From: Hyphomicrobium_A sp963759735
GTDB lineage: Bacteria > Pseudomonadota > Alphaproteobacteria > Rhizobiales > Hyphomicrobiaceae
DNA length: 64,000 nt
Reading direction: 5' to 3'
Assembly: GCA_963759735.1 (NCBI GenBank)
Contig: CAVXAF010000009.1
Location: 310,001 to 374,000 of the forward strand
Every line of letters starts with the position of its first letter. Within the stretch, counting starts at the first letter, position 1. Below, one piece after another: positions 29,884 to 38,512 of the stretch. The position numbers were made by a program, and so were the translations under genes. The notes below the pieces were generated by a model. The model was not told where the DNA came from. It was given only the letters and a program-made list of their open reading frames with translations, and ran no database searches.

Positions 29884-30627
29884 TTACTTGAGCGGGACGA
29901 CTTCCTCGCGATGGCCGAACTTGTAGGTCAGGCCGAGCCGACCGACCCAGAACTCGTCATCCCAGTTGACACGTAGAGTGCAGGGTCCTGCGCAGGCCAC
30001 GGGACTGCCGACGTAAGTGCGGCCCTGGCCACCGAGGTCGACAAAGAAAGCTTCCGCTCGAAACAGCCAGCGCTCATCGTGCTGGCGCTCGATGCCGCCG
30101 CCGAGCGTCCAGCCTGTCAGCAGGTCGTTGTCCGACTGCGAAAATGCAAAAGGAGGGGGAACCTGAGTCAGTGTGTGGTCCACGTTGGCGTAGGCGAAGC
30201 CGCCGGTGCCGTAGATCAAAAGGTCGTTGTGGACGACGTAGCCGAGGCGTGCGCGCACGGTGCCGTACCAGTCGAGACTGCTGCTAATCGTGCCACCGGT
30301 TGTGTCGGACGCGCTGGCCGAAGTATCGGCCCAGTTGAAGTCGGTTTCGACGCCCAGCACGAGGTTGTCGCACTGCCAGTTGTAGCCGGCGTAGCCGCCG
30401 AAGGTGAACCCGGTGTCGCGGTCGCCGAGCGGTCCTGCCCCGACGGGATTCCCATCGGCGTCATGGCTGACAAAGCCGGCCGCAGCACCGATGTAGGCGC
30501 CGCCGAATGCGCCAGGCGCGCATCCGCGCCCCGGTGCGTATTCGCGCGGTTGCCCGTCGGCCAGGGCAGCCGCTCCAAGGCAGAGCAACGGCACGACCGA
30601 TGCAATGAGCGAAATTGGTCGGATCAT
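29884..30627 (-). CDS. Outer-membrane beta-barrel protein (Omp25/OmpW-like porin family)
   Basis: This 247-residue protein has a signal peptide (PISLIASVVPLLCLGAAALA-D) and an eight-strand barrel pattern. The pattern is visible as GGAYIGAAAGF, FGGYAGYNWQ, LVLGVETDFNWAD, TVRARLGYVV, YGTGGFAYANV, GWTLGGGIER, RAEAFFVDLG and WVGRLGLTYKFG. This is the usual outer-membrane protein of Hyphomicrobiales. The terminal strand is followed by a short hydrophilic end, HREEVVPLK, unusual because most barrels end in an aromatic residue. Length is normal for the family. Confidence 0.88.
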   Translation of the reverse strand: MIRPISLIASVVPLLCLGAAALADGQPREYAPGRGCAPGAFGGAYIGAAAGFVSHDADGNPVGAGPLGDRDTGFTFGGYAGYNWQCDNLVLGVETDFNWADTSASASDTTGGTISSSLDWYGTVRARLGYVVHNDLLIYGTGGFAYANVDHTLTQVPPPFAFSQSDNDLLTGWTLGGGIERQHDERWLFRAEAFFVDLGGQGRTYVGSPVACAGPCTLRVNWDDEFWVGRLGLTYKFGHREEVVPLK

Positions 30628-30824
30628 TGAGGCCCCCGAGTTACGTTTTATTCTGCGGTCGCAATGCTATTGGTCCGACAAATCCGAATTGCCGGTGCGT
30701 TGGCATATCGAAATACTGATTCGTCCGCGTACGTCCCCGCCTGTTGTTAACCTGTGGTTAAATTGGGGACAGGCTGGTGCCGCATTCCCACAATCTGCCG
30801 CTTGGTGTTGATGGCGCAACCGCA

Positions 30825-31382
30825 CTAGGGTGCTGGCGCACGGCTCGTGAATATCTGCAGTGCCTTCCAAGCCACCGGCGCCAGGCGATCGCCCAGCGCT
30901 TCCCAGGCATCCTGCTCCACAATCAGCAGCGATCCCTCGGTGACCACGATCTCATCGGCCGGCACTCCGCGCACGAGGTAGAACTCGCACTCGGCCGTCC
31001 CTATTCCCAAATCGATATCGAGACCGCGATGGCCGCCGAGGTGCTCGATGCGCGCGGGAGCGATGAAATATGAGAACTCCTCGTGCAGCTCGCGGGCCAT
31101 GCACTCGGCGAACGTCTCGCCGTCCTCGCGGTGACCGCCGAACAGCGCGATCTTTCCCGGCAGATGAATCGTGGGGATGTCTTCGCGCTGCTGAAACAGG
31201 AAGCGGCCCTCGGTATCGATCACGACGGCACAGGAAAATTCGCGGTGACGTGGCTCCACGTGTAATCGCCCCCCAGCCGACCGTGCCCTGTCATCCCTAC
31301 CAAACGCAGCCCGCCGCACGCCGCGTCCCCGCGTGCCGATCTGCGTTGCCGCACTGTCGACCAGCGACGCAACGACGTCCAC
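30825..31382 (-). CDS. NUDIX hydrolase
   Basis: A Nudix box is present as GHREDGETFAECMARELHEE, matching G-x5-E-x7-R-E-U-x-E-E. The preceding strand FQQREDIPTIHLPGKIALFGG and following beta segments fit a Nudix fold. The conserved domain starts with EFSCAVVIDTEGRFL near residue 47. A GTG at 31259, just before that segment, is a more likely start than the ATG at 31382. The substrate is unknown; sugar-nucleotide hydrolysis is one option given the neighbouring EPS locus. Confidence 0.8.
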   Translation of the reverse strand: MDVVASLVDSAATQIGTRGRGVRRAAFGRDDRARSAGGRLHVEPRHREFSCAVVIDTEGRFLFQQREDIPTIHLPGKIALFGGHREDGETFAECMARELHEEFSYFIAPARIEHLGGHRGLDIDLGIGTAECEFYLVRGVPADEIVVTEGSLLIVEQDAWEALGDRLAPVAWKALQIFTSRAPAP

Positions 31383-31544
31383 GCAGGCAACCCAACGACG
31401 TTAATTTGGGCATCGTGGCGCAGGCGGAAGCGCTGCTGCGCGATGTCTCGCGCGCAAGTTAAGGCAATTCCCCCTTTCTTCTGCAGGCGTACGGTTTCCA
31501 GTGCATCAGTGGGCGCAGGTCAGCATCGGCTCGAGTGATTTTGA

Positions 31545-32996
31545 ATGATTGTTCCAGTTATTTTATCGGGCGGCTCAGGCACGCGTCTGTGGCCGTTGTC
31601 GCGCGGCATGTACCCCAAGCAGTTCATCCGCTTCTTCGACAAGGAAGGTCCCAGCTTGCTGGGCATGACCCTACGCCGCCTCGGCAACGACGCAGCGTTC
31701 GCCCCGCCGCTCATCCTGTGCAACGTCGATCATCGGTTCCTCATTCGCGATGAGCTGACGCAGGCCGACATCGAGCCGCAAGCGATCATCCTCGAGCCGG
31801 TGGCGCGCAACACCGCCGCCGCTGTGGCCGTCGCGGCTCTGGCCGCCGAACGCAGCCACCGCAATCCGGTGCTCGCGGTCATGCCGTCGGATCACACGGT
31901 CGAAAATCAGGAAAACTTCGTCGCCGCCATCAAGCAGGCCGCCAAGATCGCCGCCGAAGGCAAGCTGGCTCTGTTTGGCATCGTGCCGGACGGGCCGCAG
32001 ACGGGTTACGGTTATATCCGGCGCGGCGCCCCTCTCAACGGCAATGGCAGCGGCAACGGGAACGGCGGATTCGCGGTCGAAGCCTTCGTCGAAAAGCCCA
32101 ACCGCAAGACCGCCGAGAGCTACCTTAAGCGCGGCAACTACCTCTGGAACAGTGGCATCTTCGTGCTCGATGCGCGCACGTTCCTGAACGAACTCGCCAC
32201 GCACGCGCCGGAAATTCTCGCTGCAGCGCGCGCCGCGTTCGAGAAGTCCACCATGGATTTCGGCTTCCAGCGCCTTGATCCGGTGGCATTCGCCGCTTCA
32301 CCGAATACCTCCATCGACTACGCTGTCATGGAAAAGACCGACACCGCCGCCGTGCTTCCGCTCGACGTCGGCTGGAACGACGTCGGCTCATGGTCGTCGC
32401 TGTGGGCCATCGCCCCACACGATGAAGCCGGCAACGCCGTCACCGGCGACGCGCTGCTCATCGACACGACGAACTCCTACGTGCACAGCGACCGGGCGCT
32501 CGTCTCGTTGCTCGGCGTCGAGGATCTGATCGTCGTCAACACGCCTGACGCCTTGCTGGTGGCCAAGAAGGACCGTGCACAGGACGTCTCGCGCCTCGTC
32601 GCCACCCTCAAGCAGTCCAACCGCCGCGAGCATCTGCAGCATCTGCGCAATGCCCGCCCGTGGGGCTTCTTCGAGACGCTGAGCATCGGCGACCGCGTGC
32701 AAGTGAAGATGCTGCACGTCAATCCCGGCGCCAAGCTCTCTATGCAAATGCATCACCACCGATCGGAGCATTGGGTGGTCGTGCGCGGCACCGCCAAGGT
32801 GAGCATCGGCGGGGAAGAAAAGCTCGTTCAGGAGAACGAGAGCGCCTACATCACCGCCACGCAATGGCACCGTCTGGAGAACCCCGGCAAGGTTCCGCTG
32901 GAGCTCATCGAGGTCCAGATCGGCAGCTATCTCGGGGAAGATGACATCGTGCGGTCGGACGACGTCTATCACCGCAGCGCGGACGAAACCAAGTAG
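31545..32996 (+). CDS. manC: Mannose-1-phosphate guanylyltransferase/mannose-6-phosphate isomerase
   Basis: The 483-residue bifunctional type II enzyme begins with a nucleotidyltransferase domain. It has PVILSGGSGTRLWPLSR, YPKQF, FVEKP and LWNSGIFVLDA. It ends in a cupin phosphomannose isomerase domain (VNPGAKLSMQMHHHRSEHWVVV). It makes GDP-mannose from mannose-1-phosphate. A low-complexity insert, LNGNGSGNGNGG, lies at about residue 165 where homologues have a short loop. It opens the EPS locus and supplies the substrate for the GDP-mannose 3,5-epimerase 2.3 kb downstream. Confidence 0.94.
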   Translation: MIVPVILSGGSGTRLWPLSRGMYPKQFIRFFDKEGPSLLGMTLRRLGNDAAFAPPLILCNVDHRFLIRDELTQADIEPQAIILEPVARNTAAAVAVAALAAERSHRNPVLAVMPSDHTVENQENFVAAIKQAAKIAAEGKLALFGIVPDGPQTGYGYIRRGAPLNGNGSGNGNGGFAVEAFVEKPNRKTAESYLKRGNYLWNSGIFVLDARTFLNELATHAPEILAAARAAFEKSTMDFGFQRLDPVAFAASPNTSIDYAVMEKTDTAAVLPLDVGWNDVGSWSSLWAIAPHDEAGNAVTGDALLIDTTNSYVHSDRALVSLLGVEDLIVVNTPDALLVAKKDRAQDVSRLVATLKQSNRREHLQHLRNARPWGFFETLSIGDRVQVKMLHVNPGAKLSMQMHHHRSEHWVVVRGTAKVSIGGEEKLVQENESAYITATQWHRLENPGKVPLELIEVQIGSYLGEDDIVRSDDVYHRSADETK

Positions 32997-33024
32997 CCAT
33001 CATCGCGGCGCCCGCTTTGGCCGC

Positions 33025-34044
33025 CTAGCGCCGGCCCTGGCTCTTGCACGCACAGTTGACCGGCTTGCGCTCGGCGATCTGCGGCGTGAGGTCGGCGGCA
33101 AAATTGTTGTGTCGGATGCCTTCGATGCGCCCGCAGTTCTCGCCGTCCCAGTAGGGGTTCGGCTGTGAGAACTTGGATGTCCACTTGACCTCGTTGCCCT
33201 CGACGGTGATCGAGTGGCACGCGTGCGGATACTGGTTCCAGGTATAGATTCCCACGTTGGTGAAGGCTTGCTTGCGGCCGAGTATGGAGTTGCCGCGGAT
33301 TGTCATGTTGTTACCGCTGGCGACGGCGATCCCGTACTGACCCGGATCGACGAGGATGTTGTCTTCCGCGAGAAGGTAGGATCCCCCATCGTCGCCGAGC
33401 ATGATGCCGCCACCCGACTCGCTGGGCCCGCCCCCGACGATCAGGTTGCCGGCCACGGTGATCGGCGACTGCGGCGTGCCGTTCGACTGGTAAAGGCTTA
33501 TCGCGTCCTCAGGCTGCCCTCGCCCGGGCTCGTTACGGCCGACATTGCAGCTGATGCGGTTGTTCGCGCCGGTGACTTTGTCGAACTGCACGAACTGACC
33601 GCGCGGGATCGGACCGCGTGGATTCTCGATGGTGTTGCAGCTGACATCGATCAGCGTCGAGCTGACGGCGTAGATCCCGGAGATGGTATCGCTGATGTAG
33701 CTCTCGGTGACCTGGATCGACGAGGAGCCCAGCGCATAGATGCCGCTTTGCTGCGTCCCGGCGATCCGCACGTTGCGGATCGTGACGTTGTGGCTGTCGA
33801 TCAGCTCTATGCCGTTGCCGCCGCACGGACCGATGTCGAGGTCCGCGATCACCGCGTCCTTAAGACCGTGCAGGGCGAGGCAGGATCCGCTGGCGTTGGT
33901 CAGCTTTGACCCGGGCGGGGGAACCGCCGTTGCCGCCGGCTGAGCTCCGGCGTCTCCGCCATGGTTGAAGAGCAAACGAGCGCCCAGCATCGCCAGCAGC
34001 AGGGCGGCTGCCAGCATCAGAGCACCGGGTATCGCGCGCCGCAT
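33025..34044 (-). CDS. Right-handed parallel beta-helix protein (pectate-lyase-like)
   Basis: The 339-residue protein has an N-terminal membrane segment or signal (ALMLAAALLLAMLGARLLF), then a parallel beta-helix. Repeats such as NVTIRNVRIAGTQQSGIYAL, SIQVTESYISDT, MTIRGNSILG and HSITVEGNEVKW are typical of PbH1 coils. Six or more cysteines in the mature part suggest disulfides. Proteins of this type in EPS loci are lyases, epimerases or surface carbohydrate binders. The catalytic residues cannot be assigned here. The ATG at 34044 puts the hydrophobic segment at the start; the frame is open to 34131. It is convergent with manC. Confidence 0.8.
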   Translation of the reverse strand: MRRAIPGALMLAAALLLAMLGARLLFNHGGDAGAQPAATAVPPPGSKLTNASGSCLALHGLKDAVIADLDIGPCGGNGIELIDSHNVTIRNVRIAGTQQSGIYALGSSSIQVTESYISDTISGIYAVSSTLIDVSCNTIENPRGPIPRGQFVQFDKVTGANNRISCNVGRNEPGRGQPEDAISLYQSNGTPQSPITVAGNLIVGGGPSESGGGIMLGDDGGSYLLAEDNILVDPGQYGIAVASGNNMTIRGNSILGRKQAFTNVGIYTWNQYPHACHSITVEGNEVKWTSKFSQPNPYWDGENCGRIEGIRHNNFAADLTPQIAERKPVNCACKSQGRR

Positions 34045-34445
34045 GCTGTTGTCCTCGATGCAAGCCCGCCTCGTGTGCGGCGCTGGCGGTTCCGATCTCC
34101 ACGATTTGTCACCGGTGCCCGGGGTTGTCACCCGGGAGCAATCCTTTCGTGAACGCCGGCCCGCGCAAATCGCGCCGCATGGCTAATGAATCCGGCAAAG
34201 CACCGCCCATGCGGGTTAGCGGCGCAACAACTCACTAGGCGGACGTTTCGTCTGCCACTTAGGGGGTAGCCCGAACGTATTTGTGGGCGGCCCGAACGCG
34301 TGGCTACCTCTTTATTTGCCTTTCATCACAGTGCACTGCGGGAGAGAAATAAGAGTTGCTGCAAAGAGTTCAGCGCCATTCAAAACAGGGCCCTGTCGCA
34401 GATTTCACGAGTGAAACGACATCACCTGCGCAGGTTGTACAGTAT
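34045..34445. other. 400-base divergent intergenic region with paired motif
   Basis: The region lies between the divergent beta-helix and WecG-type genes. It contains no credible gene but holds two copies of the GCCCGAACG motif 21 bases apart, described separately. Confidence 0.5.
34262..34298 (+). promoter_or_regulatory. Paired copy of the EPS-locus motif GGGGTAGCCCGAACG
   Basis: GGGGGTAGCCCGAACGTAT at 34262-34280 is identical over 19 bases to 38364-38382. A second core, GGCCCGAACG, sits at 34289-34298, exactly 21 bases (two helical turns) after the first. The site lies about 150-185 bases before the WecG-type gene. Likely a regulator-binding site. Confidence 0.6.
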
Positions 34446-35256
34446 ATGTCCCAGTCATCGTGGCGCGGAGAGCAAGTGAATGTTCTCGGCGTAAACGTAA
34501 GCGCTATCACTCTCGATGACTGCGCTGCCACGATCGAACTCGTGGATCAGCACACGCGCGCAGCATTATGTCTGCATCACGGGCGTGCATGGCGTCATCG
34601 AAAGCCAGTCGGACGACGAGTTGCGGCGCATCCACAACGCCTCGGGCATGACGACGCCCGACGGCATGCCGCTGGTGTGGATGTCGCATTGGCTCGGTCA
34701 GTCGCGCACGCGCCGCGTCTACGGCCCCGATCTCATGCGCAAACTCTCAGGCGCCCGCACCGGCCATCGCCACTTCTACTATGGCGGCGGCAATGGAGTT
34801 GCCGAGACCCTCAAGGCGAAGCTCGAGGCAGAAAACCCGCACCTTACCGTCGTCGGAACGCTGTCGCCGCCGTTCCGGCCGCTGACGCCGGCCGAGGACG
34901 ACGCGATCGTGGCGCAGATCAACGCCACTAGACCGGACATCATTTGGGTCGGCCTCAGCACGCCGAAGCAAGAACGCTGGATGGCTTCTCATCTCGGACG
35001 CGTCGACGCGCCGGTGATGATCGGCGTCGGCGCTGCCTTTGATTTTCTGGCTGGCCTCAAGGCGCAGGCACCCGTGTGGATGCAGCGCAACGGACTTGAA
35101 TGGCTTTTCAGAATGACCACCGAGCCAAAACGGCTCGCGCGGCGATACCTGACGATTGTCCCAAAATTCATTTGGCTGGCGGGAGTTCAACTCGTGACCA
35201 GCCGGTTAGGGCGTCCGCGTGTGACGCAGAAGGCGCTCGAAAACAAGGCTGATTGA
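34446..35256 (+). pseudogene. WecG/TagA/CpsF family glycosyltransferase, one apparent frameshift
   Basis: Two frames join near 34555 into a 270-residue GT26 enzyme. The first supplies VNVLGVNVSAITLDDCAATI. The second supplies YVCITGVHGVIESQ, TTPDGMPLVW, RVYGPDLM, GHRHFYYGGGNGVAE, DIIWVGLSTPKQERW and GVGAAFDFLAG, all family hallmarks. These enzymes add N-acetylmannosaminuronic acid or a related sugar to a lipid-linked acceptor at the inner membrane. ATG 34446 is one possible start; a GTG at 34474 directly before VNVLGV is another. It is the first gene of a pair with the epimerase, 27 bases before it. Confidence 0.85.
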
Positions 35257-35283
35257 CCAAATCACAGTGAAAGGAATGCATCG

Positions 35284-36261
35284 ATGACTCGGAGGGTTCT
35301 TGTAACTGGGGCCGGCGGCTTCATTGGCCACCACCTGGTAAAATACCTCAAGAAGCGCGGTTATTACGTCCGCGGTGCAGACATCAAGCTGCCAGAATAC
35401 GAAGCGACGTCCGCCGACGAATTCCATCACGTCGATCTGCGCGTGCATGAGAACTGCGTCGCCGCGGTCGCGGGTATCGACGAGGTGTATCACCTGGCCG
35501 CCGACATGGGCGGCATCGGCTACATCACGTCCTCGCACGCCGAGATCACCATCAACAACACGCTGATCAACGCCCACACCATCACGGCGGCGAAGGATGC
35601 AGGCATCAAGCGCTTCCTCTTCTCGTCGTCGGCGTGCGTCTATCCCCAGCACCTGCAGTTGGTGCCTGAGGTCGTGCCGTTGAAGGAAGCCGACGCTTGG
35701 CCCGCCGATCCGGAAGAGGGTTACGGTCTCGAGAAGCTCTACATGGAGAAGCTCTGCCAATACTTCATGGAAGACTGGGGCTTCACCACGCGCGTCGTGC
35801 GCTTCCACAACGTCTACGGTCCGCTCGGCACCTACGACGGCGGCCGCGAGAAGGCCCCGGCTGCCATTTGCCGGAAGATCGCTCTGTCCGCCGATCCGGG
35901 CGAGATCAGCATCTGGGGCGATGGTCAGCAGACGCGTTCGTTCATGTATGTCGATGACTGCGTCGAAGGCATCTACCGCATCATGCAGTCCGACTACGGC
36001 ATGCCGCTGAACCTCGGCAGCGACGAGCTCGTCACCGTCGATGAGCTGGTCGATATCGTCGCCGCAGCCTCCGGCAAAAAGATCGCCAAGCAGCATGACG
36101 TGACGCGCCCGCAAGGCGTCCGTGGCCGCAACAGCGACAACTCACTGACCCGTGACGTGCTGGGTTGGGAGCCGAAGATCACGCTGCGTGAGGGCATGGC
36201 CCCCACTTATGCTTGGATCGCCGGCCAGCTGGCCAAGGCACCGCGCATCGCTGCCGAGTAA
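35284..36261 (+). CDS. NAD-dependent epimerase, GDP-mannose 3,5-epimerase-like
   Basis: This 325-residue extended short-chain dehydrogenase strongly resembles GDP-mannose 3,5-epimerase. The signature blocks are ADMGGIGYI, FLFSSSACVYP (with the catalytic Cys), KEADAWPADPEEGYGLEKL (Tyr and Lys), RFHNVYGPLGTYDGGREKAPAAICRK (with the second catalytic Lys) and WGDGQQTRSFMYVDDCVEG. It would convert GDP-mannose into GDP-L-galactose or GDP-L-gulose. ManC upstream makes the substrate, so the polymer probably contains one of these rare L-sugars. A strong hairpin follows its stop. Confidence 0.85.
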   Translation: MTRRVLVTGAGGFIGHHLVKYLKKRGYYVRGADIKLPEYEATSADEFHHVDLRVHENCVAAVAGIDEVYHLAADMGGIGYITSSHAEITINNTLINAHTITAAKDAGIKRFLFSSSACVYPQHLQLVPEVVPLKEADAWPADPEEGYGLEKLYMEKLCQYFMEDWGFTTRVVRFHNVYGPLGTYDGGREKAPAAICRKIALSADPGEISIWGDGQQTRSFMYVDDCVEGIYRIMQSDYGMPLNLGSDELVTVDELVDIVAAASGKKIAKQHDVTRPQGVRGRNSDNSLTRDVLGWEPKITLREGMAPTYAWIAGQLAKAPRIAAE

Positions 36262-36278
36262 TTCGGCGCGCTCGCGTT

Positions 36279-36304
36279 AGCGGCCGGCAGAGATGCCGGC
36301 CGCT
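36279..36304. terminator. Hairpin after the epimerase gene
   Basis: AGCGGCCGGCA pairs perfectly with TGCCGGCCGCT over 11 bases around a GAGA loop, 18 bases after the stop. It lies between two convergent genes. The U-run is absent. Confidence 0.55.
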
Positions 36305-36447
36305 ACCCACCTATCAACGCTCTTCTCTTTCCCCGTATCGATACCATCGCATCCGCCTGTCGCAGGCGGAGGCGCGCACGCGTGTCCGCGCTGCCGATCG
36401 CAAAGGGCGAACTCGGCGGCGACCGCGAAGGATCCGGCGATCGGCGA

Positions 36448-37920
36448 TTAGCGGGCGCCGCTGCCGGTCAGCACGGCGGGCACCGTCTTGAACAGGATGT
36501 AGAGATCGAGCCAGATCGACCAGTTGCGAATGTAGAACGTGTCCTGGGTCCGCTGCACGTCCAGATCGCCGTTGCTGCGGTCGGTTACCTGCCACAGTCC
36601 GGTCAAGCCCGGAACTACAGTGGAGCGCACCCGCTGAAACTCCGCGTCAAAACTGTTGAGGTGATACTGCGGGAACGGCCGCGGCCCGACGAGGCTCATG
36701 TCGCCGACGATGACGCTCCAAAGTTGCGGCAGTTCATCGAGACTGGAGCGACGCAGGAAGTTGCCGATGACCGGGAACACGCGCGGATCATCGGTCAGCT
36801 TGAAGTAGCGCTCCCATTCCGTCTTGGCGCTCGGATTGTTGGCCAGATGCTCCTGCAGCCGCGCGTCGCCATCACGGTACATCGTGCGCAGCTTTGGAAG
36901 ATGGAAGGTGGCGCCACGCGCACCGACGCGAGCCTGGAAATACAAGGGCGAACCGCGATCGAACACGCTGACGAGTAAACAGAGTGCCCCGATCAGCGGC
37001 GCCATCAGAATGGCGGCCGGCACCGCGATGCACAGATCGATCAGCCGCTTGAAGATCCGGTTATGGCTCAGCGTCGCGCCATACTCGAGCTGGATACCCA
37101 CCGAGTTGCCGAGCGGCCGGATGCGCAGCCCCAACGTCGGCAGGTCGCTGGCATCGCTCATCAGGATCAACCGCGGGGGCCGCGAGCCGAACACATCGGA
37201 GTTCGCCATGGCGAATTGATCGGCCGAGGTGAGGATCGCCACCGGCAATTCCTCGTCCGCTTCGGCAAAGGACATCAGACTGTCGCGAACCGGGCCAGCG
37301 AAATCCTTGATGCTGACCAGCCCGTCCGCGGGCGTGCGAATGAAACCTACCGGCCGGAATCCCAGATCGGGATGATCGAGGAACGATTGATAGAGGTGCT
37401 GGGCGCGCGGCGTGCAGCCGACGATGACGGTCGGCGCCGACCACAACTCCAGGCGCTTGAGGAGGTGCCGCGCTGCCATTTCGACATAGAAGCCAAGGGC
37501 GATCAGCAGGCCGGCTTCGCTGACGACCTTGACCAGGCGCGTGGTAGTGTCGGCCGCGTCGCCGAGCAGCAGGCCGTGCAATACGACGAACAGTAGGATT
37601 CCGATGCAGCGGAGCCGGAAACGCGCATACGGACATTGCGCGGAATCCGTGTACAGCCCCAGCGTCAGGAAGACCAACAGCAGCAGGCCCAGCGCCGGCG
37701 CCAAAGCATAGACGGGCGGCACGCCGGACACGAACTGGATGACCATTTGCGCGGTAATGAGGGCCAGCGCGCCCGAGACGGCGTCACTCAGCAGCAGCAC
37801 GACGCTGCGCGCCAGCCTCCGTCGCGACTTGCGCACCGTGTCTACGGTGCCAAATGCGCTGCGCGCACGGGCAGCGGAGCCGGCGACATCCGGCAACAAT
37901 ACTTGCTGCGCGTTACTCAT
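36448..37920 (-). CDS. EPS polyprenyl glycosylphosphotransferase (WbaP/ExoY/GumD type)
   Basis: The 490-residue protein has four N-terminal membrane helices, a CoA-binding-like central domain and a C-terminal bacterial sugar transferase domain. The last has KRLIDLCIAVPAAIL, KLRTMYRDGD, LRRSSLDELPQLW, GDMSLVGPRP and PGLTGLWQV. It transfers a sugar-1-phosphate, often glucose or galactose, to undecaprenyl phosphate. This starts each EPS repeat unit at the inner membrane. It is transcribed away from the Wza gene across a 590-base gap. Confidence 0.93.
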   Translation of the reverse strand: MSNAQQVLLPDVAGSAARARSAFGTVDTVRKSRRRLARSVVLLLSDAVSGALALITAQMVIQFVSGVPPVYALAPALGLLLLVFLTLGLYTDSAQCPYARFRLRCIGILLFVVLHGLLLGDAADTTTRLVKVVSEAGLLIALGFYVEMAARHLLKRLELWSAPTVIVGCTPRAQHLYQSFLDHPDLGFRPVGFIRTPADGLVSIKDFAGPVRDSLMSFAEADEELPVAILTSADQFAMANSDVFGSRPPRLILMSDASDLPTLGLRIRPLGNSVGIQLEYGATLSHNRIFKRLIDLCIAVPAAILMAPLIGALCLLVSVFDRGSPLYFQARVGARGATFHLPKLRTMYRDGDARLQEHLANNPSAKTEWERYFKLTDDPRVFPVIGNFLRRSSLDELPQLWSVIVGDMSLVGPRPFPQYHLNSFDAEFQRVRSTVVPGLTGLWQVTDRSNGDLDVQRTQDTFYIRNWSIWLDLYILFKTVPAVLTGSGAR

Positions 37921-38041
37921 ACTGATCCTATCGGGCGTACCGCCATCACGACGTTCGACTGTACGTCCCGCTCCCCGCGACCTGCCGGCAAAGGCAGGCC
38001 TATCTCATTCAGTCATGCAAACCGGCTGCCAGAGGCAGCGG

Positions 38042-38172
38042 CGGCCGTGAGCATCAAAATCGAAGTATTCAATCGTCGGCGCGCGGCCTGCTTTCAGACC
38101 TATCTGCGGTGCAGCGCACAAACGCGCGGCAATAAATCCTGCGCCATGCGTGACGAGAACGCGTTTTGCCAA
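38042..38172 (-). pseudogene. Remnant of a nucleotide-sugar epimerase N-terminus
   Basis: From a TTG at 38172, preceded by GGGAGA, the frame reads LAKRVLVTHGAGFIAARLCA. This is the start of a Rossmann-fold epimerase with an H in place of the usual G and an A in place of the final G. The resemblance is lost after about 25 residues and no catalytic part follows. It is most simply a decayed gene fragment left by rearrangement in the EPS locus. Confidence 0.4.
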
Positions 38173-38363
38173 GGCACTCTCCCCGTTACGATGCAGTCGC
38201 GTGACCGCGCGAGCGCTAGAGCGCGTCACTTCCAACGTATTTTGGGTTTCAAATCGCAGGTACTGCGAATAGGGATTTGCACTGCACGCGCGCGGTGCAA
38301 TCGGGGCTAGCTCGAAATGATGGATGCACAATGTGCCGCGTGCTGAGCTTTCGTCCCCACTTC

Positions 38364-38382
38364 GGGGGTAGCCCGAACGTAT
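38364..38382 (+). promoter_or_regulatory. EPS-locus motif upstream of the Wza-type gene
   Basis: GGGGGTAGCCCGAACGTAT is identical over 19 bases to the copy at 34262-34280. It lies about 130 bases before the start of the polysaccharide export gene, a spacing like that at the other copies. Confidence 0.6.
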
Positions 38383-38512
38383 CGCGGAGGGCGCTCGCAA
38401 TAGAACTGAGGGCGCTGCAGCAAACACTCCTATACTGCGACACGCCCTAGTAGTTTTAGAGAGCAACGTCGCCTGCGGGCTGATGCCGCTCGTGTAACGC
38501 CGGGAGAGACAG

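Larger units (their letters stand above)
37921..38512. other. 590-base gap between sugar transferase and Wza genes
   Basis: The gap contains a probable epimerase remnant (38042-38172) and one copy of the EPS motif (38364-38382). No complete gene is seen. Confidence 0.45.
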
